Positions 1 through 8,810 are shown, counted from the first letter of the stretch. The stretch: 64,000 nt of DNA from CALBPI01 sp038521865 (GCA_038521865.1 JBCBKO010000001.1:558001-622000); one strand, 5' to 3'. The notes: generated by a model not told the origin, from the sequence alone. Made by a program: numbers and translations.

Positions 1-909
1 GTTAGCGAAGCGGATCTTGTGATCGAAGCGATTTTCGAAAATCTGGAGGCAAAGCTGGCGCTCTATGACCAGATCATACCCAAGATGAAAGCCGGCGCCC
101 TCCTCGCAACCAATACAAGCAGCATTCCGTTAGAAACACTTCGCGAGCGCTTGCCGGAACCGCAGCGGTTTATTGGCATCCACTTTTTCAATCCGGTTGC
201 GATGATGCCACTAGTAGAGGTCATCAAGAGCTCGGATACCGCCCAAGGTGCGATCGATATCGGAACTGACTTCGTCAAGCGGATTGGAAAATCGCCCTTG
301 GTCTGCAGCAGTGCGCCTGGCTTTGTCGTGAATCGAATTTTGGCACCCTATATGGGGGAAGCATTCCGCCTCGCAGAATCTGGCGTGGCACTACCCGCGA
401 TTGACGATGCTGCGGTTGCGTTTGGCATGCCGATGGGCCCTGTTGAACTTGCGGATTCGGTCGGCCTGGATGTCGGTCTGAGCGTTGCCCGCATACTCGG
501 CGGAGACGAAGCAGATAGTAGCGAACTCGCGACTATGGTCGAGGCCGGCAATTTGGGTCGCAAGACCGGCAAAGGATTCTACGAGTGGGTCGACGGGAAA
601 CCTGTTAAATCAAAAAGTGGCTCGGCTGCGCCATCGGACATCGACGATCGCTTGATCCTTTCGATGGTCAACGAAGCTGTGAACTGCCGCGCTGAAGGTG
701 TGGTCGAAGATGATGATTTGCTCGACGCAGGTGTCATTTTTGGAACTGGTTTCGCGCCTTTCCGTGGCGGACCGTTGCATTATTGTCGCGAAAGAGGCGT
801 CAAGGAGGTAAGACAAGCGCTGAATGCACTGGCTGACACCCACGGAGATCGTTTCAGACCGAACCAGCAGGCTTGGGATGCCTTTGAGGAACGAGCCAAC
901 GCGCGTTGA
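1..909 (+). CDS. 3-hydroxyacyl-CoA dehydrogenase (FadB/FadJ type), 5'-truncated
   Basis: The reading frame is open from base 1, so this is the 3' part of a longer gene; the GTG at 19 is internal. The visible part holds the second half of the NAD-binding domain (the VIEAIFEN strand, then NTSS and GIHFFNP), the GFVVNRIL linker, and a C-terminal substrate domain ending in GRKTGKGFYEW. A further helical repeat with FGTGFAPFRGGP follows, which is typical of the fused FadB/FadJ alpha chain rather than the short HadH enzyme. It oxidises (S)-3-hydroxyacyl-CoA to 3-ketoacyl-CoA in beta-oxidation. An enoyl-CoA hydratase domain would be expected upstream of the window. No thiolase partner is visible downstream. 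Confidence 0.88.
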   Translation, partial: VSEADLVIEAIFENLEAKLALYDQIIPKMKAGALLATNTSSIPLETLRERLPEPQRFIGIHFFNPVAMMPLVEVIKSSDTAQGAIDIGTDFVKRIGKSPLVCSSAPGFVVNRILAPYMGEAFRLAESGVALPAIDDAAVAFGMPMGPVELADSVGLDVGLSVARILGGDEADSSELATMVEAGNLGRKTGKGFYEWVDGKPVKSKSGSAAPSDIDDRLILSMVNEAVNCRAEGVVEDDDLLDAGVIFGTGFAPFRGGPLHYCRERGVKEVRQALNALADTHGDRFRPNQQAWDAFEERANAR

Positions 910-918
910 TGTGCAAGC

Positions 919-952
919 TGCGCGCGCCTCAGGGTGTTAGACTGCGCGCGCA
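919..952 (+). terminator. GC-alternating hairpin after the fad gene
   Basis: Nine-base arms TGCGCGCGC (919-927) and GCGCGCGCA (944-952) flank a 16-base loop, just downstream of the dehydrogenase stop codon and before the next start. There is no T-run, so it is not a standard intrinsic terminator; it may stabilise the upstream mRNA end or be without function. Confidence 0.3.
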
Positions 953-967
953 CGTTGAAGCTTTCAG

Positions 968-2005
968 ATGACCGAAAACACACTAAAAATCGACGATCTT
1001 CGGAGATTCTCTCCGCTGGACGGTCTTAAAGCCGAGAATCTGACTGCGCTCGCCAAGAAGACGCTGGTGCGAACGCTCGAGCCGTCTCAGCTGCTGTTCA
1101 GCGAAGGCGATACCGAGAAAAAGACCTACTACATCGTTAGTGGCACCGTTGAGCTTATCGAGCAAGGTAGTGTTGTTGAGATTCTGGATGGAGGGTCGCC
1201 TCGGACCAGAAACCCCCTGGCGCCGCTATTGCCGCGGCGCTACAGCGCTCGCGCGAAAGACCGGGTCTCGTACCTGCAAATCGATAGCGATTTACTCGAT
1301 GTCATGTTGACCTGGGATCAAACCGGCACCTACGAGGTCGGCGAGTTCCAGGAGGAGATCGAGACAGGCGATGATTGGATGACCAAATTGCTGCGGAGCA
1401 AGGCGTTTCACAAGATTCCGCCCGCAAACATCCAGGCGATCTTCATGCGGATGCAACAAGTCAACTTCAGAGCCGGTGACCAGATCATCAAGCAGGGCAC
1501 CGACGGCGATTTCTTTTATGTGCTGACCCGCGGCACTGCGGTGGTGACACGTGAGACGCCCTTGAATCGCGAAGGAATTCGACTGGCAGAGCTTCATGTC
1601 GGCGACACGTTCGGCGAAGAGGCGCTGATCGCCGACTCCAAACGCAACGCCACCGTCACTATGGCGACCGACGGGTCGGTCATGCGACTCAATAAAGACG
1701 ACTTTCGCACGCTGCTCAACGAGCCCATGCTCGAGTGGGTCGATATGGCCGAGGCGCAGCAGATCGTTGATCGAGGTGGGGTCTGGTTGGACGTCCGACT
1801 CCCGAGCGAATTTCAAAACTTCAGCAAACCCGGAGCGGTCAACATGCCGCTTTATTTCATTCGCTTGAAGCTGAGCACTCTGGACCCCGCAACCCCTTAC
1901 GTCGTGTGCTGCGATACGGGCCGTCGCAGCTCCGCCGGTGCTTACATCATGAACGAGCGCGGATTTAAGACTTTTGTTTTGAAGGGCGGATTAGCACAGG
2001 GCTGA
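968..2005 (+). CDS. Double cyclic-nucleotide-binding domain protein with C-terminal rhodanese domain
   Basis: A cytoplasmic 345-residue protein with three parts. A first, degenerate CNB/cupin-like domain spans about residues 14-115. A second and better preserved CNB domain (about 140-250) carries the phosphate-binding-cassette signature GDTFGEEALI followed by an Arg in KRNAT. A rhodanese domain (about 255-345) has the active-site loop CDTGRRS, with the catalytic Cys near residue 315. The architecture suggests a nucleotide-gated sulfurtransferase or persulfide sensor; ligand and substrate cannot be read from sequence. No DNA-binding helix-turn-helix is seen, so it is not a CRP-type factor. It stands alone and converges on pilZ, with 13 bases between the stop codons. 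Confidence 0.8.
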   Translation: MTENTLKIDDLRRFSPLDGLKAENLTALAKKTLVRTLEPSQLLFSEGDTEKKTYYIVSGTVELIEQGSVVEILDGGSPRTRNPLAPLLPRRYSARAKDRVSYLQIDSDLLDVMLTWDQTGTYEVGEFQEEIETGDDWMTKLLRSKAFHKIPPANIQAIFMRMQQVNFRAGDQIIKQGTDGDFFYVLTRGTAVVTRETPLNREGIRLAELHVGDTFGEEALIADSKRNATVTMATDGSVMRLNKDDFRTLLNEPMLEWVDMAEAQQIVDRGGVWLDVRLPSEFQNFSKPGAVNMPLYFIRLKLSTLDPATPYVVCCDTGRRSSAGAYIMNERGFKTFVLKGGLAQG

Positions 2006-2018
2006 TCGCTACCAATCG

Positions 2019-2357
2019 CTACATCGTGTGGGTCGCTTTATCCCCACCAAGCGCACCGGCCAGGTAGTTTTCGATTTTCTTCATCGTGTTCCCCTGGTCC
2101 TGCTCTGAGAATTGGACGCCGATACCGGCGGTTCGCTGGCCCTGGGCACCTTTTGGCGTGATCCAGATGACTTTGCCCGCGACAGGCAAGCGTTCGTCTT
2201 CACCCATAAGGTTCAGCAACATGAAGACCTCGTCACCGAGCCGATATGAACTGTTGGTAGGAATAAACAACCCGCCATTCTTCACAAAGGGCATATACGC
2301 GAGGTAAAGCGCGCTCTTGTCCTTGATTGTCAGTTGCAGAAGGCCTGGTTTCGTCAT
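2019..2357 (-). CDS. pilZ: PilZ-domain type IV pilus protein
   Basis: A 112-residue PilZ protein, last in the fab-pab-tmk-holB cluster exactly where Pseudomonas carries pilZ after holB. The family is needed for type IV pilus biogenesis through contact with the FimX/PilB machinery. Visible signatures are NGGLFIPT, the AGKVIWITPKG strand and GIGVQF. The N-terminal RxxxR motif that lets canonical PilZ domains bind cyclic di-GMP is absent, as expected for the true PilZ subgroup, so it probably does not bind the nucleotide itself. No pil genes lie in the window. Confidence 0.88.
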   Translation of the reverse strand: MTKPGLLQLTIKDKSALYLAYMPFVKNGGLFIPTNSSYRLGDEVFMLLNLMGEDERLPVAGKVIWITPKGAQGQRTAGIGVQFSEQDQGNTMKKIENYLAGALGGDKATHTM

Positions 2358-2388
2358 GTCTCAGTCGTTTTTCGATTTAACGTTGCGG

Positions 2389-3321
2389 TTATGCCGCATT
2401 GGCGAACCCTTGCGACCATGGGGCCAGCAGGTTTTCCAGCATCAGCTCCATGTTAAAACTGCCGCTCTGCAAGCGTGTCGCCCGATTCAGGACATCTAGA
2501 TAACAAAAGAGCCCCCTAAGGTCTATGACATAACCTGAAAAGTCTGACGTGATTCCCATTTCCACGCCATTTCGCGCTCTGATCAGCTCAATCGCTGTTT
2601 TACGAAGTGCATTCAGAATCTCAGCAAACTCAAGCTCGTTCAGTTCGCTAGCCAATTCAAATCGTGAGCCTCGTCCCGACAGCAAACCCTGCAAACCCTG
2701 GTTCAGGCGGTGCAGTATCTCGATTTTGCCCGAGGAAATCAGAGATTCGGCGTCCAACGGGGAGCCGTTGGCCCAGGCCAGCGCATGCGTGGCCATTTCT
2801 TTCTCGTGACCCTGAGTCTTAAGCCAGTCCAGTGCAACATCCTGTTTTGGTGGATCAACCGAGACACGTTCGCACCGGCTCAGTACCGTCGCTGGCAGAC
2901 GACTCGGCTCGTGACTGATCAACATTAACCAACGTTCGGGTACCGGTTCTTCCAGAGTCTTCAGCAACGCATTAGCAGCAGCAATCGTCATCGATTCGGC
3001 GGGCACAACCACTGCGACCTTTCCCGCTTGGCCGTGGCTGGACAGGGTCATCCACTGACCTAGCTCCCGAATCTGATCCACCGATATCGTGGTCTTTTTG
3101 TCCTCGGGCGTAACCACCACCAGATCGGGAACGGATTGCTTCGCGAGTTCGAGTTTCTGCGGCGCTGGTAAGCCGAGCAGTGATGAGACGAGATGCTCGG
3201 CAAGTTGGATTTTTCCGACCCCCGACGGCCCCGACACGAGAAGCGCATGGCTTAACCGCCCGGTTTCAATTCTTTGGGTCAGCGATTCGGAGACGTCGGC
3301 GGTCCACGGGAAAGACGTCAT
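2389..3321 (-). CDS. holB: DNA polymerase III delta' subunit
   Basis: Clamp-loader subunit of 310 residues. The ATG at 3321 overlaps the tmk stop codon as ATGA, so it is preferred over an in-frame codon 12 bases upstream. The N-terminal AAA+ fold shows a P-loop-like SGPSGVGK followed by Ile where Thr or Ser normally sits, fitting a subunit that does not hydrolyse ATP. The sensor segment ANALLKTLEEP and the SRC motif in ATVLSRCERV are present. The cysteine cluster that binds zinc in E. coli delta' is missing between the P-loop and the DKKTT segment. It is translationally coupled to tmk and followed by pilZ. Confidence 0.92.
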   Translation of the reverse strand: MTSFPWTADVSESLTQRIETGRLSHALLVSGPSGVGKIQLAEHLVSSLLGLPAPQKLELAKQSVPDLVVVTPEDKKTTISVDQIRELGQWMTLSSHGQAGKVAVVVPAESMTIAAANALLKTLEEPVPERWLMLISHEPSRLPATVLSRCERVSVDPPKQDVALDWLKTQGHEKEMATHALAWANGSPLDAESLISSGKIEILHRLNQGLQGLLSGRGSRFELASELNELEFAEILNALRKTAIELIRARNGVEMGITSDFSGYVIDLRGLFCYLDVLNRATRLQSGSFNMELMLENLLAPWSQGFANAA

Positions 3322-3959
3322 AGATCCCACCATCGCGCAATCATGTCCTCCGCAATCCGATTGATTTGCTGTCGAACGCCATCAATGTCCTCGTTAGCGT
3401 CGACCGAATAGAACCGCTCAGGCGATGCTGTCGCCAGTTCGGTGTAGCCTTTCGCGACCCTTCTGAAGAAGGAAACACGCTCAGCCTCGATTCGATCACT
3501 GGCCGATTTGCGATGCTTCAAGCGGCGCGCCATCGTCTCTTCGCTAGCCTCCAGAAGAATCGTTGCGTCTGGCCACAAATCAGGGTGCACGAGTTCGCTC
3601 AGTGTCTGAATGGGCTCGAACGAGAATCCTCGACCATATCCCTGATAGGCAAATGTCGCATCAGTAAACCTGTCAGAGATCACCCACTGACCCAGCTCGA
3701 TCGCGGGTCGAATGGTCTCCTGCACATTCTGCGAACGTGCTGCAAACATCATCAGGAGTTCTGTAGTTTCGGATACCGACTCGTCGTGATGCGCGAGCAC
3801 CAGTTCCCGAATCTTCTCGGCCATAGCGGTGCCGCCTGGTTCACGTGTTTGGACACACTCCACGCCTTTGCGCTCTAGCGCCTCAACGAGCATCTTCAAC
3901 GCCGTCGTCTTGCCGACCCCTTCGAGCCCCTCGAAAGTGATGAACCGCCCTGCCCGCAT
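3318..3959 (-). CDS. tmk: Thymidylate kinase
   Basis: It phosphorylates dTMP to dTDP for DNA synthesis. The 213-residue protein starts with the family hallmark FITFEGLEGVGKTT (Walker A). It carries the DRFTDATFAYQGYGRG segment with the DR(F/Y) motif, and an Arg-rich LID-like region RRLKHRKSASDR near residue 150. Length and order of motifs are normal. The start lies three bases after the mltG stop region, and the stop overlaps the holB start (ATGA), giving an mltG-tmk-holB unit that is common in gammaproteobacteria. Confidence 0.95.
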   Translation of the reverse strand: MRAGRFITFEGLEGVGKTTALKMLVEALERKGVECVQTREPGGTAMAEKIRELVLAHHDESVSETTELLMMFAARSQNVQETIRPAIELGQWVISDRFTDATFAYQGYGRGFSFEPIQTLSELVHPDLWPDATILLEASEETMARRLKHRKSASDRIEAERVSFFRRVAKGYTELATASPERFYSVDANEDIDGVRQQINRIAEDMIARWWDL

Positions 3960-3962
3960 TCG

Positions 3963-5039
3963 TCAGTATCCTCGTTGTCTCAACTTCTTCAAGTAGTCGC
4001 GCACTGCAGCCTCGTGCTCTTCGATCGTTTCCGAGAATACGTGGCTACCGTCTGGTTCGCCGGTTGCCACAAAGTACAGAGCGGTCCCATCAGCCGGCTC
4101 TGCGGATGCCCGCAGCGCCGCTTTTCCAGGCAACGCGATCGGACCTGGTGGGAGCCCGGCAACTCGGTAAGTATTGTAGGGGTTCTGGTCGTTGAGATCG
4201 CGTCGCCGTATGTCACCGTCGTAACGCTGACCGACACCGTAAATTACGGTGGGGTCCGTTTGAAGCCGCATCTTGCGTTGAAGTCGGCGATCAAATACGC
4301 CGGCCACCCTGGCACGTTCGTCCTCTCGGCTGGTCTCCTTTTCGACGATCGAAGCCAGAATTAGCAGCGAGTACGGGTCTGGCAGCGTCGGCCGATCTTC
4401 GCGCCCAGCCCAAGCCGATGCGAGCTCGGACCGCTGCTTTTTATACAGCAACCTCAATAGATCACTCGCTCTGGTGCCCGGCGCAAAACTGTAGGTGTCC
4501 GGGTATAACCAACCCTCAATCGAGTCCTGCTCTATCCCTAAAAGGCGCGCCAGCGACTCGTGCGCGGAGGTATCCAGGAACGGCTGACCATCACCCCTAG
4601 AGAGCACTTCAAGCTCAAGGTCATCGACGATATCGGCGTGGCGCTTTATTGCAGCGACTGCCTGCGCTGCTGTCCAACCTTCGATAATGCGCACCTGCAC
4701 CAGATCAACGCCACCGGAACGGAGTTGCTCAAGCAATGATTGCGGCGTCGTGCTGACGGGCAGCGTGTATCGACCGGCCTGAATCCGATCGCCGGTTCCA
4801 GAGACTTTCGCGTGAATCCTGACCGCATCCGGATGCGCTAACACCCCATCTTGCGCCAGAGTGCGCAAAACAGAACGAAGAGACGATCCTGGCTCAACGG
4901 TCAATTCATAGTCGGAGGTGTTCAACAACGGCGTCTCAACATATGAATTGAGCCACTGCCACCCTCCCAAAGCGGCTCCCGCCAAGAGGGCAAATGCAGC
5001 AACGCCAGCGACAAAGATGCGCTTGACGGCTATGCCCAT
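3963..5039 (-). CDS. mltG: Endolytic murein transglycosylase MltG (YceG)
   Basis: Inner-membrane lytic transglycosylase that cuts nascent glycan strands and helps set their length. The 358-residue protein has a short cytoplasmic N-terminus and one membrane anchor at about residues 8-28. A LysM-like region follows (VEPGSSLRSVLRTLA), then the YceG catalytic domain. That domain contains ILASIVEKETS, whose first Glu matches the catalytic residue of the family, followed by LQTDPTVIYG and NPYNTYRVAGLPPGPI. The gene overlaps the end of pabC by ten bases, the usual gammaproteobacterial arrangement. Confidence 0.94.
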   Translation of the reverse strand: MGIAVKRIFVAGVAAFALLAGAALGGWQWLNSYVETPLLNTSDYELTVEPGSSLRSVLRTLAQDGVLAHPDAVRIHAKVSGTGDRIQAGRYTLPVSTTPQSLLEQLRSGGVDLVQVRIIEGWTAAQAVAAIKRHADIVDDLELEVLSRGDGQPFLDTSAHESLARLLGIEQDSIEGWLYPDTYSFAPGTRASDLLRLLYKKQRSELASAWAGREDRPTLPDPYSLLILASIVEKETSREDERARVAGVFDRRLQRKMRLQTDPTVIYGVGQRYDGDIRRRDLNDQNPYNTYRVAGLPPGPIALPGKAALRASAEPADGTALYFVATGEPDGSHVFSETIEEHEAAVRDYLKKLRQRGY

Positions 5040-5791
5040 TCGGTCTCCCCCAGTCTGATCCGTAGACGATCAGCGACAGGCGTATGTGTGGGTAGTTTTC
5101 GACTCTCGATCCGATCCACGCTGACGATGCCCCTTATCGCATTGGTCAGAAAACACTCGCTCGCCATCGTCAACAACCCTCGCGACAGTGCTCGTATCTG
5201 CACGTCATCGACCTCACAGACCCACTCGCGCATGATGCCTCTGACACCGGCCGTTTCGATGGAAGGCGTCACTATGCATCCATCGATTACAGCGAAGAAA
5301 TTACTGCTCGACGCACAGACTACTCGGTCGTCAACGTCTGTGGTCAATACATCATTTCCGTTTACAGGGTCCGCACGATCCGACGCCAGAACCTCAGGCA
5401 GTCGGTTGAGATGTTTAATGCCGGCAAGTCTCGCATTCGAGTTCGGGTTCGTCACAAATTCAACGATTGATATACGTGGTGCCCAAGGCGTCATAGTGCC
5501 GGCTGCCCAATACAACTCCGCATCGGTAGTTGTCCGTTTATACCCGCGGCCCGACGAGGCTCGTGCAACAACGAGTTTCAACCAATCGGCATCGGGATGC
5601 TCGGCGAGAATCGTTTCCCGACCACTATCCAGCCTGGCCGACACGTCTTCCCAGCCAATACCGAGCGTCTCGCATCCCATCTGCAATCGGACCCGATGTC
5701 TTGGCCACCAGGGAACGTCGCCCTCGTGCACTTTGCAGGTTTCGAAAACCCCATCGCCGTAGGCGAACGCGCGATTATTGATATCAATCAT
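5030..5791 (-). CDS. pabC: Aminodeoxychorismate lyase
   Basis: PLP enzyme of fold type IV that releases pyruvate from 4-amino-4-deoxychorismate to give p-aminobenzoate for folate. The 253-residue sequence opens with NRAFAYGDGVFET, characteristic of the branched-chain aminotransferase/lyase superfamily. It contains the internal Lys in GIKHLNRLPEVLA that forms the Schiff base. The late segment TAGVRGIMRE matches the phosphate-binding region. It overlaps pabB (ATGA) upstream and mltG downstream, so pabB-pabC-mltG are co-translated. Confidence 0.93.
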   Translation of the reverse strand: MIDINNRAFAYGDGVFETCKVHEGDVPWWPRHRVRLQMGCETLGIGWEDVSARLDSGRETILAEHPDADWLKLVVARASSGRGYKRTTTDAELYWAAGTMTPWAPRISIVEFVTNPNSNARLAGIKHLNRLPEVLASDRADPVNGNDVLTTDVDDRVVCASSSNFFAVIDGCIVTPSIETAGVRGIMREWVCEVDDVQIRALSRGLLTMASECFLTNAIRGIVSVDRIESRKLPTHTPVADRLRIRLGETEWA

Positions 5792-7164
5792 GCCGACCAG
5801 TCGAGTGCTTGCAGCATCCCTTGTGCCTTCGCATCTGTCTCGGTGAGTTCATTCTGCGGATTCGAATCTGAGACTATCCCCGCTCCGGCCGACAAGCGAA
5901 CCTCGTTATCAATCAGACTCACGGTTCGAATCAAGATATTGAGATCAAGATTACCTGAGCGATTGAGGTAGCCCAACGACCCTGTATAGGGGCCTCTGGC
6001 CCGGCGCTCGAGCTCCGCGATGATTTGCATGCATCTGACTTTGGGACAACCTGTGATCGTGCCACCGGGGAACAGCGCACGAATGACGTCACCTGGCGTC
6101 GAACCTGGCAGCAAGGTTCCAGAAACGTTCGACACGATGTGATGTACATGCTGATAGCTTTCAACGCTCATGTATTCATCCACCTCTACGCTGCCCGGCG
6201 TACATATGCGTCCGAGATCATTGCGCTCGAGATCGATGAGCATCACGTGCTCTGCACGCTCTTTCGGATTATCAATCAACTCTGCCACCAGCGCCTGATC
6301 GGCTTCGTACGTCTGACCGCGTGGCCGTGTTCCTGCGATCGGTCGGGTAGATACCGCCCGCCCCATCACCCGAACTAGTCGTTCGGGTGATGAAGAAAGA
6401 ACGTCGAGTTCTGCGAGTCGGAGCAGTGCGGAAAACGGTGCCGGATTCTTCTCACGCAACGAGTGGAAGAGTTCGACCGCTGCATCGCGGGTGTAGCTGC
6501 CACGCCATTGGCGTGAAAGGTTAGCCTGATAGATGTCGCCGGCACGAATGGCTTCAAGCGCGCTTGTAACGCAGTGCATAAAGCGTTCGGGATCAGATCC
6601 GTAGAGGTCGGTGGGAACACCCCTCCCGAGTGCCAGCGCGCGGGATTGCGCACGCGCATAATCCCTTTTTAGTGTTGGCAATAGATATTGATGATTTTGC
6701 TCGACAACCAACCTTGCCGTGGGCTGCTCACCATGTTCAACGATGAACGCGGCCGGGCAGCGCAACGCGACGGCAACTGGTTGTCGTGAGTCGTAGTTGA
6801 AGGGAACGCTCGGCTCGATCTCGCCCGCCAGCTCGTAGGCGAGGTAGACACACCACCCGCCTTCGAACCCCGATTGCTCGCTTAATGGCGTCGCCTCATC
6901 CGCCCACCACGCGTCCAGTGCGGGCAAGAATGTCTCGCCAACGGCATATGCGGCGCCGGTACCCCACCCCGATACGCGTTGCTGATGACCTTGCCGCAAC
7001 GCGATGCCGCCTGTCGGTGCCGCGAACAGGACGTCGATGCCGTTACCGTTGTCATCGCCAAGCGAACACAGGAGTCCCGGATACCTGTCCGGTCGCGCAG
7101 CGACCAATTGCAACAGATCCGGAATCTGTCCCGACAGCTCAATGCTGAGCGGCTTCGCCGTCAC
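5788..7164 (-). CDS. pabB: Aminodeoxychorismate synthase component I
   Basis: It aminates chorismate to aminodeoxychorismate together with a glutamine amidotransferase not in this window. The chorismate-binding domain is intact: RAGDIYQANLSRQ, STRPIAGTRPRG, DNPKERAEHVMLIDLERND and GTITGCPKVRCMQII. The PIAGT motif carries Ala where the E. coli PabB nucleophile Lys sits, so by this residue it looks TrpE-like; the adjacent pabC and weak N-terminal similarity to TrpE favour PabB. I chose the GTG at 7164, seven bases after the fabF stop. An in-frame GTG at 7212 would extend the protein by 16 residues into fabF. Confidence 0.88.
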   Translation of the reverse strand: MTAKPLSIELSGQIPDLLQLVAARPDRYPGLLCSLGDDNGNGIDVLFAAPTGGIALRQGHQQRVSGWGTGAAYAVGETFLPALDAWWADEATPLSEQSGFEGGWCVYLAYELAGEIEPSVPFNYDSRQPVAVALRCPAAFIVEHGEQPTARLVVEQNHQYLLPTLKRDYARAQSRALALGRGVPTDLYGSDPERFMHCVTSALEAIRAGDIYQANLSRQWRGSYTRDAAVELFHSLREKNPAPFSALLRLAELDVLSSSPERLVRVMGRAVSTRPIAGTRPRGQTYEADQALVAELIDNPKERAEHVMLIDLERNDLGRICTPGSVEVDEYMSVESYQHVHHIVSNVSGTLLPGSTPGDVIRALFPGGTITGCPKVRCMQIIAELERRARGPYTGSLGYLNRSGNLDLNILIRTVSLIDNEVRLSAGAGIVSDSNPQNELTETDAKAQGMLQALDWSA

Positions 7165-7171
7165 GGGAGTC

Positions 7172-8419
7172 TCAGGTTGCGCGTTTAAACACCAGTGTGC
7201 CGTTGGTGCCACCGAAACCGAAAGAGTTTGATGCCACAGCGTTCAACTGCGCTTCGCGTGCGGTATGCGGCACGTAATCGAGATCGCAGAGCGGGTCTGG
7301 GTTGTCGAGGTTGACCGTTGGCGGAATCACACCATCACGCAATGCGAGTACGCTGAAAATCGCCTCGACCGCGCCAGCGGCTCCAAGGAGGTGACCGGTG
7401 ACTGATTTGGTCGCACTGATTGCGAGCTTCTGTGCGTGATCGCCAAACGCGTGTTTGATCGCCACCGTTTCAGCGATGTCACCAGCGATTGTCGATGTCG
7501 CGTGACCGTTGAGATAGTCGATATCCGAAGGATTCAGCCCGGCATCGCGGACCGCGTTCTGCATGCTTCGGCGAGCGCCATTCCCATCTTCCGGCGGCGA
7601 AGTAATGTGAAACGCATCGCCACTCATACCGAAACCCGCGAGTTCTGCGTAGATGGTTGCGCCACGTGCAACGGCATGGTCGTAGGATTCAAGCAACATC
7701 GCGCCTGCACCATCTCCGAGCACAAACCCGTCGCGGTCTCGATCAAACGGCCGGCTTGCGTGCATGGGGTCATCGTTGCGAGTCGACAGAGCTCGGGCAG
7801 AACAGAATCCACCCAGTCCCATCGGCGTGGTCGCGTACTCGGCGCCCCCAGCGAGCATCGCATCCGCATCGCCATAGGCGATAGTTCTTGCCGCAAGGCC
7901 GAGCGAATGTGTCGACGTCGTACACGCCGTCACGACGCTCAGATTCGGACCGGTCAGGCCATGAATCATGCTGACGTGCCCCGAGATCATGTTGATGATG
8001 CTGCCAGGCACGAAGAACGGTGAAATCTTCCGCGGACTGCTCGCGCTTAAATACTTCTCATGGTTGGCTTCAATAGTGCCGATACCGCCGATTCCGGCGC
8101 CCATCAATACGCCAATACGCTCGGCATTGCCCTCTGTCACCTCCAGACCACTGTCCGCAAGCGCTTGATTGCAAGCCGCGATCCCGTACTGGATAAACGT
8201 GTCGATTTTGCGAGCTTCTTTCTTGGGTACACCGTGTGCCTCGGGATCAAACCCGACCACACAGCCGCCAAACCTGGTCGTGAATTCACTGACGTCGAAG
8301 CTCTCTATTGGCCGGATGCCGGGTCTGCCCTCGACCACCGCGTCCCAGGCGGTCTTCACATCGTTTCCGACCGGAGAGATGATTCCCATCCCAGTGACAA
8401 CAACTCTTTGCTTGCTCAT
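7172..8419 (-). CDS. fabF: 3-oxoacyl-[acyl-carrier-protein] synthase II
   Basis: KAS II, which elongates acyl-ACP with malonyl-ACP. The ATG at 8419 has a good ribosome site (GGGAGC) and gives 415 residues starting MSKQRVVVTGMG. The catalytic triad is visible: Cys in VTACTTSTHS, His in GHATST and His in SVTGHLLGAAG. The C-terminal NSFGFGGTNG is complete. It follows acpP with a 97-base gap containing a perfect hairpin, and precedes pabB. Confidence 0.96.
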   Translation of the reverse strand: MSKQRVVVTGMGIISPVGNDVKTAWDAVVEGRPGIRPIESFDVSEFTTRFGGCVVGFDPEAHGVPKKEARKIDTFIQYGIAACNQALADSGLEVTEGNAERIGVLMGAGIGGIGTIEANHEKYLSASSPRKISPFFVPGSIINMISGHVSMIHGLTGPNLSVVTACTTSTHSLGLAARTIAYGDADAMLAGGAEYATTPMGLGGFCSARALSTRNDDPMHASRPFDRDRDGFVLGDGAGAMLLESYDHAVARGATIYAELAGFGMSGDAFHITSPPEDGNGARRSMQNAVRDAGLNPSDIDYLNGHATSTIAGDIAETVAIKHAFGDHAQKLAISATKSVTGHLLGAAGAVEAIFSVLALRDGVIPPTVNLDNPDPLCDLDYVPHTAREAQLNAVASNSFGFGGTNGTLVFKRAT

Positions 8420-8437
8420 TTGAAGCTCCCAAACGAC

Positions 8438-8464
8438 ATCCGGCGCCCATGTAAGGCGCCGGAT
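8438..8464 (-). other. Perfect intercistronic hairpin between acpP and fabF
   Basis: Arms ATCCGGCGCC (8438-8447) and GGCGCCGGAT (8455-8464) are perfect ten-base complements around a seven-base loop. There is no T-run on either strand. The position between a very highly expressed small gene and fabF suggests an mRNA 3'-end stabiliser or partial attenuation point that lets acpP be produced in excess of fabF. This is an inference. Confidence 0.65.
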
Positions 8465-8516
8465 CAATTACTTCTCGGCAGATCCGGCCCAAAGCCGAAC
8501 CCCACGCCCTAAGCGA

Positions 8517-8756
8517 TCAGCTCGCTTTGCGCGCGTTCACGTAGTCGATAGCTTGCTGGACGGTTGTGATTTTCTCAGCGTCCTCATCCGGGATTTCGGT
8601 CTCGAACTCTTCTTCAAGCGCCATGACCAACTCGACCGTGTCCAGCGAATCGGCGCCCAGATCATCGACGAAAGAAGAGGCGTTAGTTACCTCTTCCTCT
8701 TTAACACCAAGCTGCTCCGCAACAATGCTCTTGACCTGGTCTTCAATACTGCTCAT
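8517..8756 (-). CDS. acpP: Acyl carrier protein
   Basis: The 79-residue acidic four-helix carrier of growing acyl chains. The phosphopantetheine attachment Ser lies in GADSLDTVELVM. The strongly acidic helix II/III region (EEEFETEIPDEDAEKI) is standard. Its own promoter-like sequence and leader lie upstream (8757-8873), which fits the usual extra expression of acpP over its neighbours fabG and fabF. Confidence 0.97.
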   Translation of the reverse strand: MSSIEDQVKSIVAEQLGVKEEEVTNASSFVDDLGADSLDTVELVMALEEEFETEIPDEDAEKITTVQQAIDYVNARKAS

Positions 8757-8810
8757 TGGCTGAGAATCCTCATAAATTTATACAGTTACGCCGCTTTGGG
8801 GGCTTGGCGC

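Noticed and set aside
919..952. CG-alternating arms as a Z-DNA or recombination element
   Set aside because: Arms are only nine bases and occur once; an mRNA hairpin is the simpler reading.
7436..8023. Long plus-strand open frame opposite fabF
   Set aside because: It mirrors the codon structure of fabF, has an Arg/His-rich composition with no recognisable domain, and no ribosome site.
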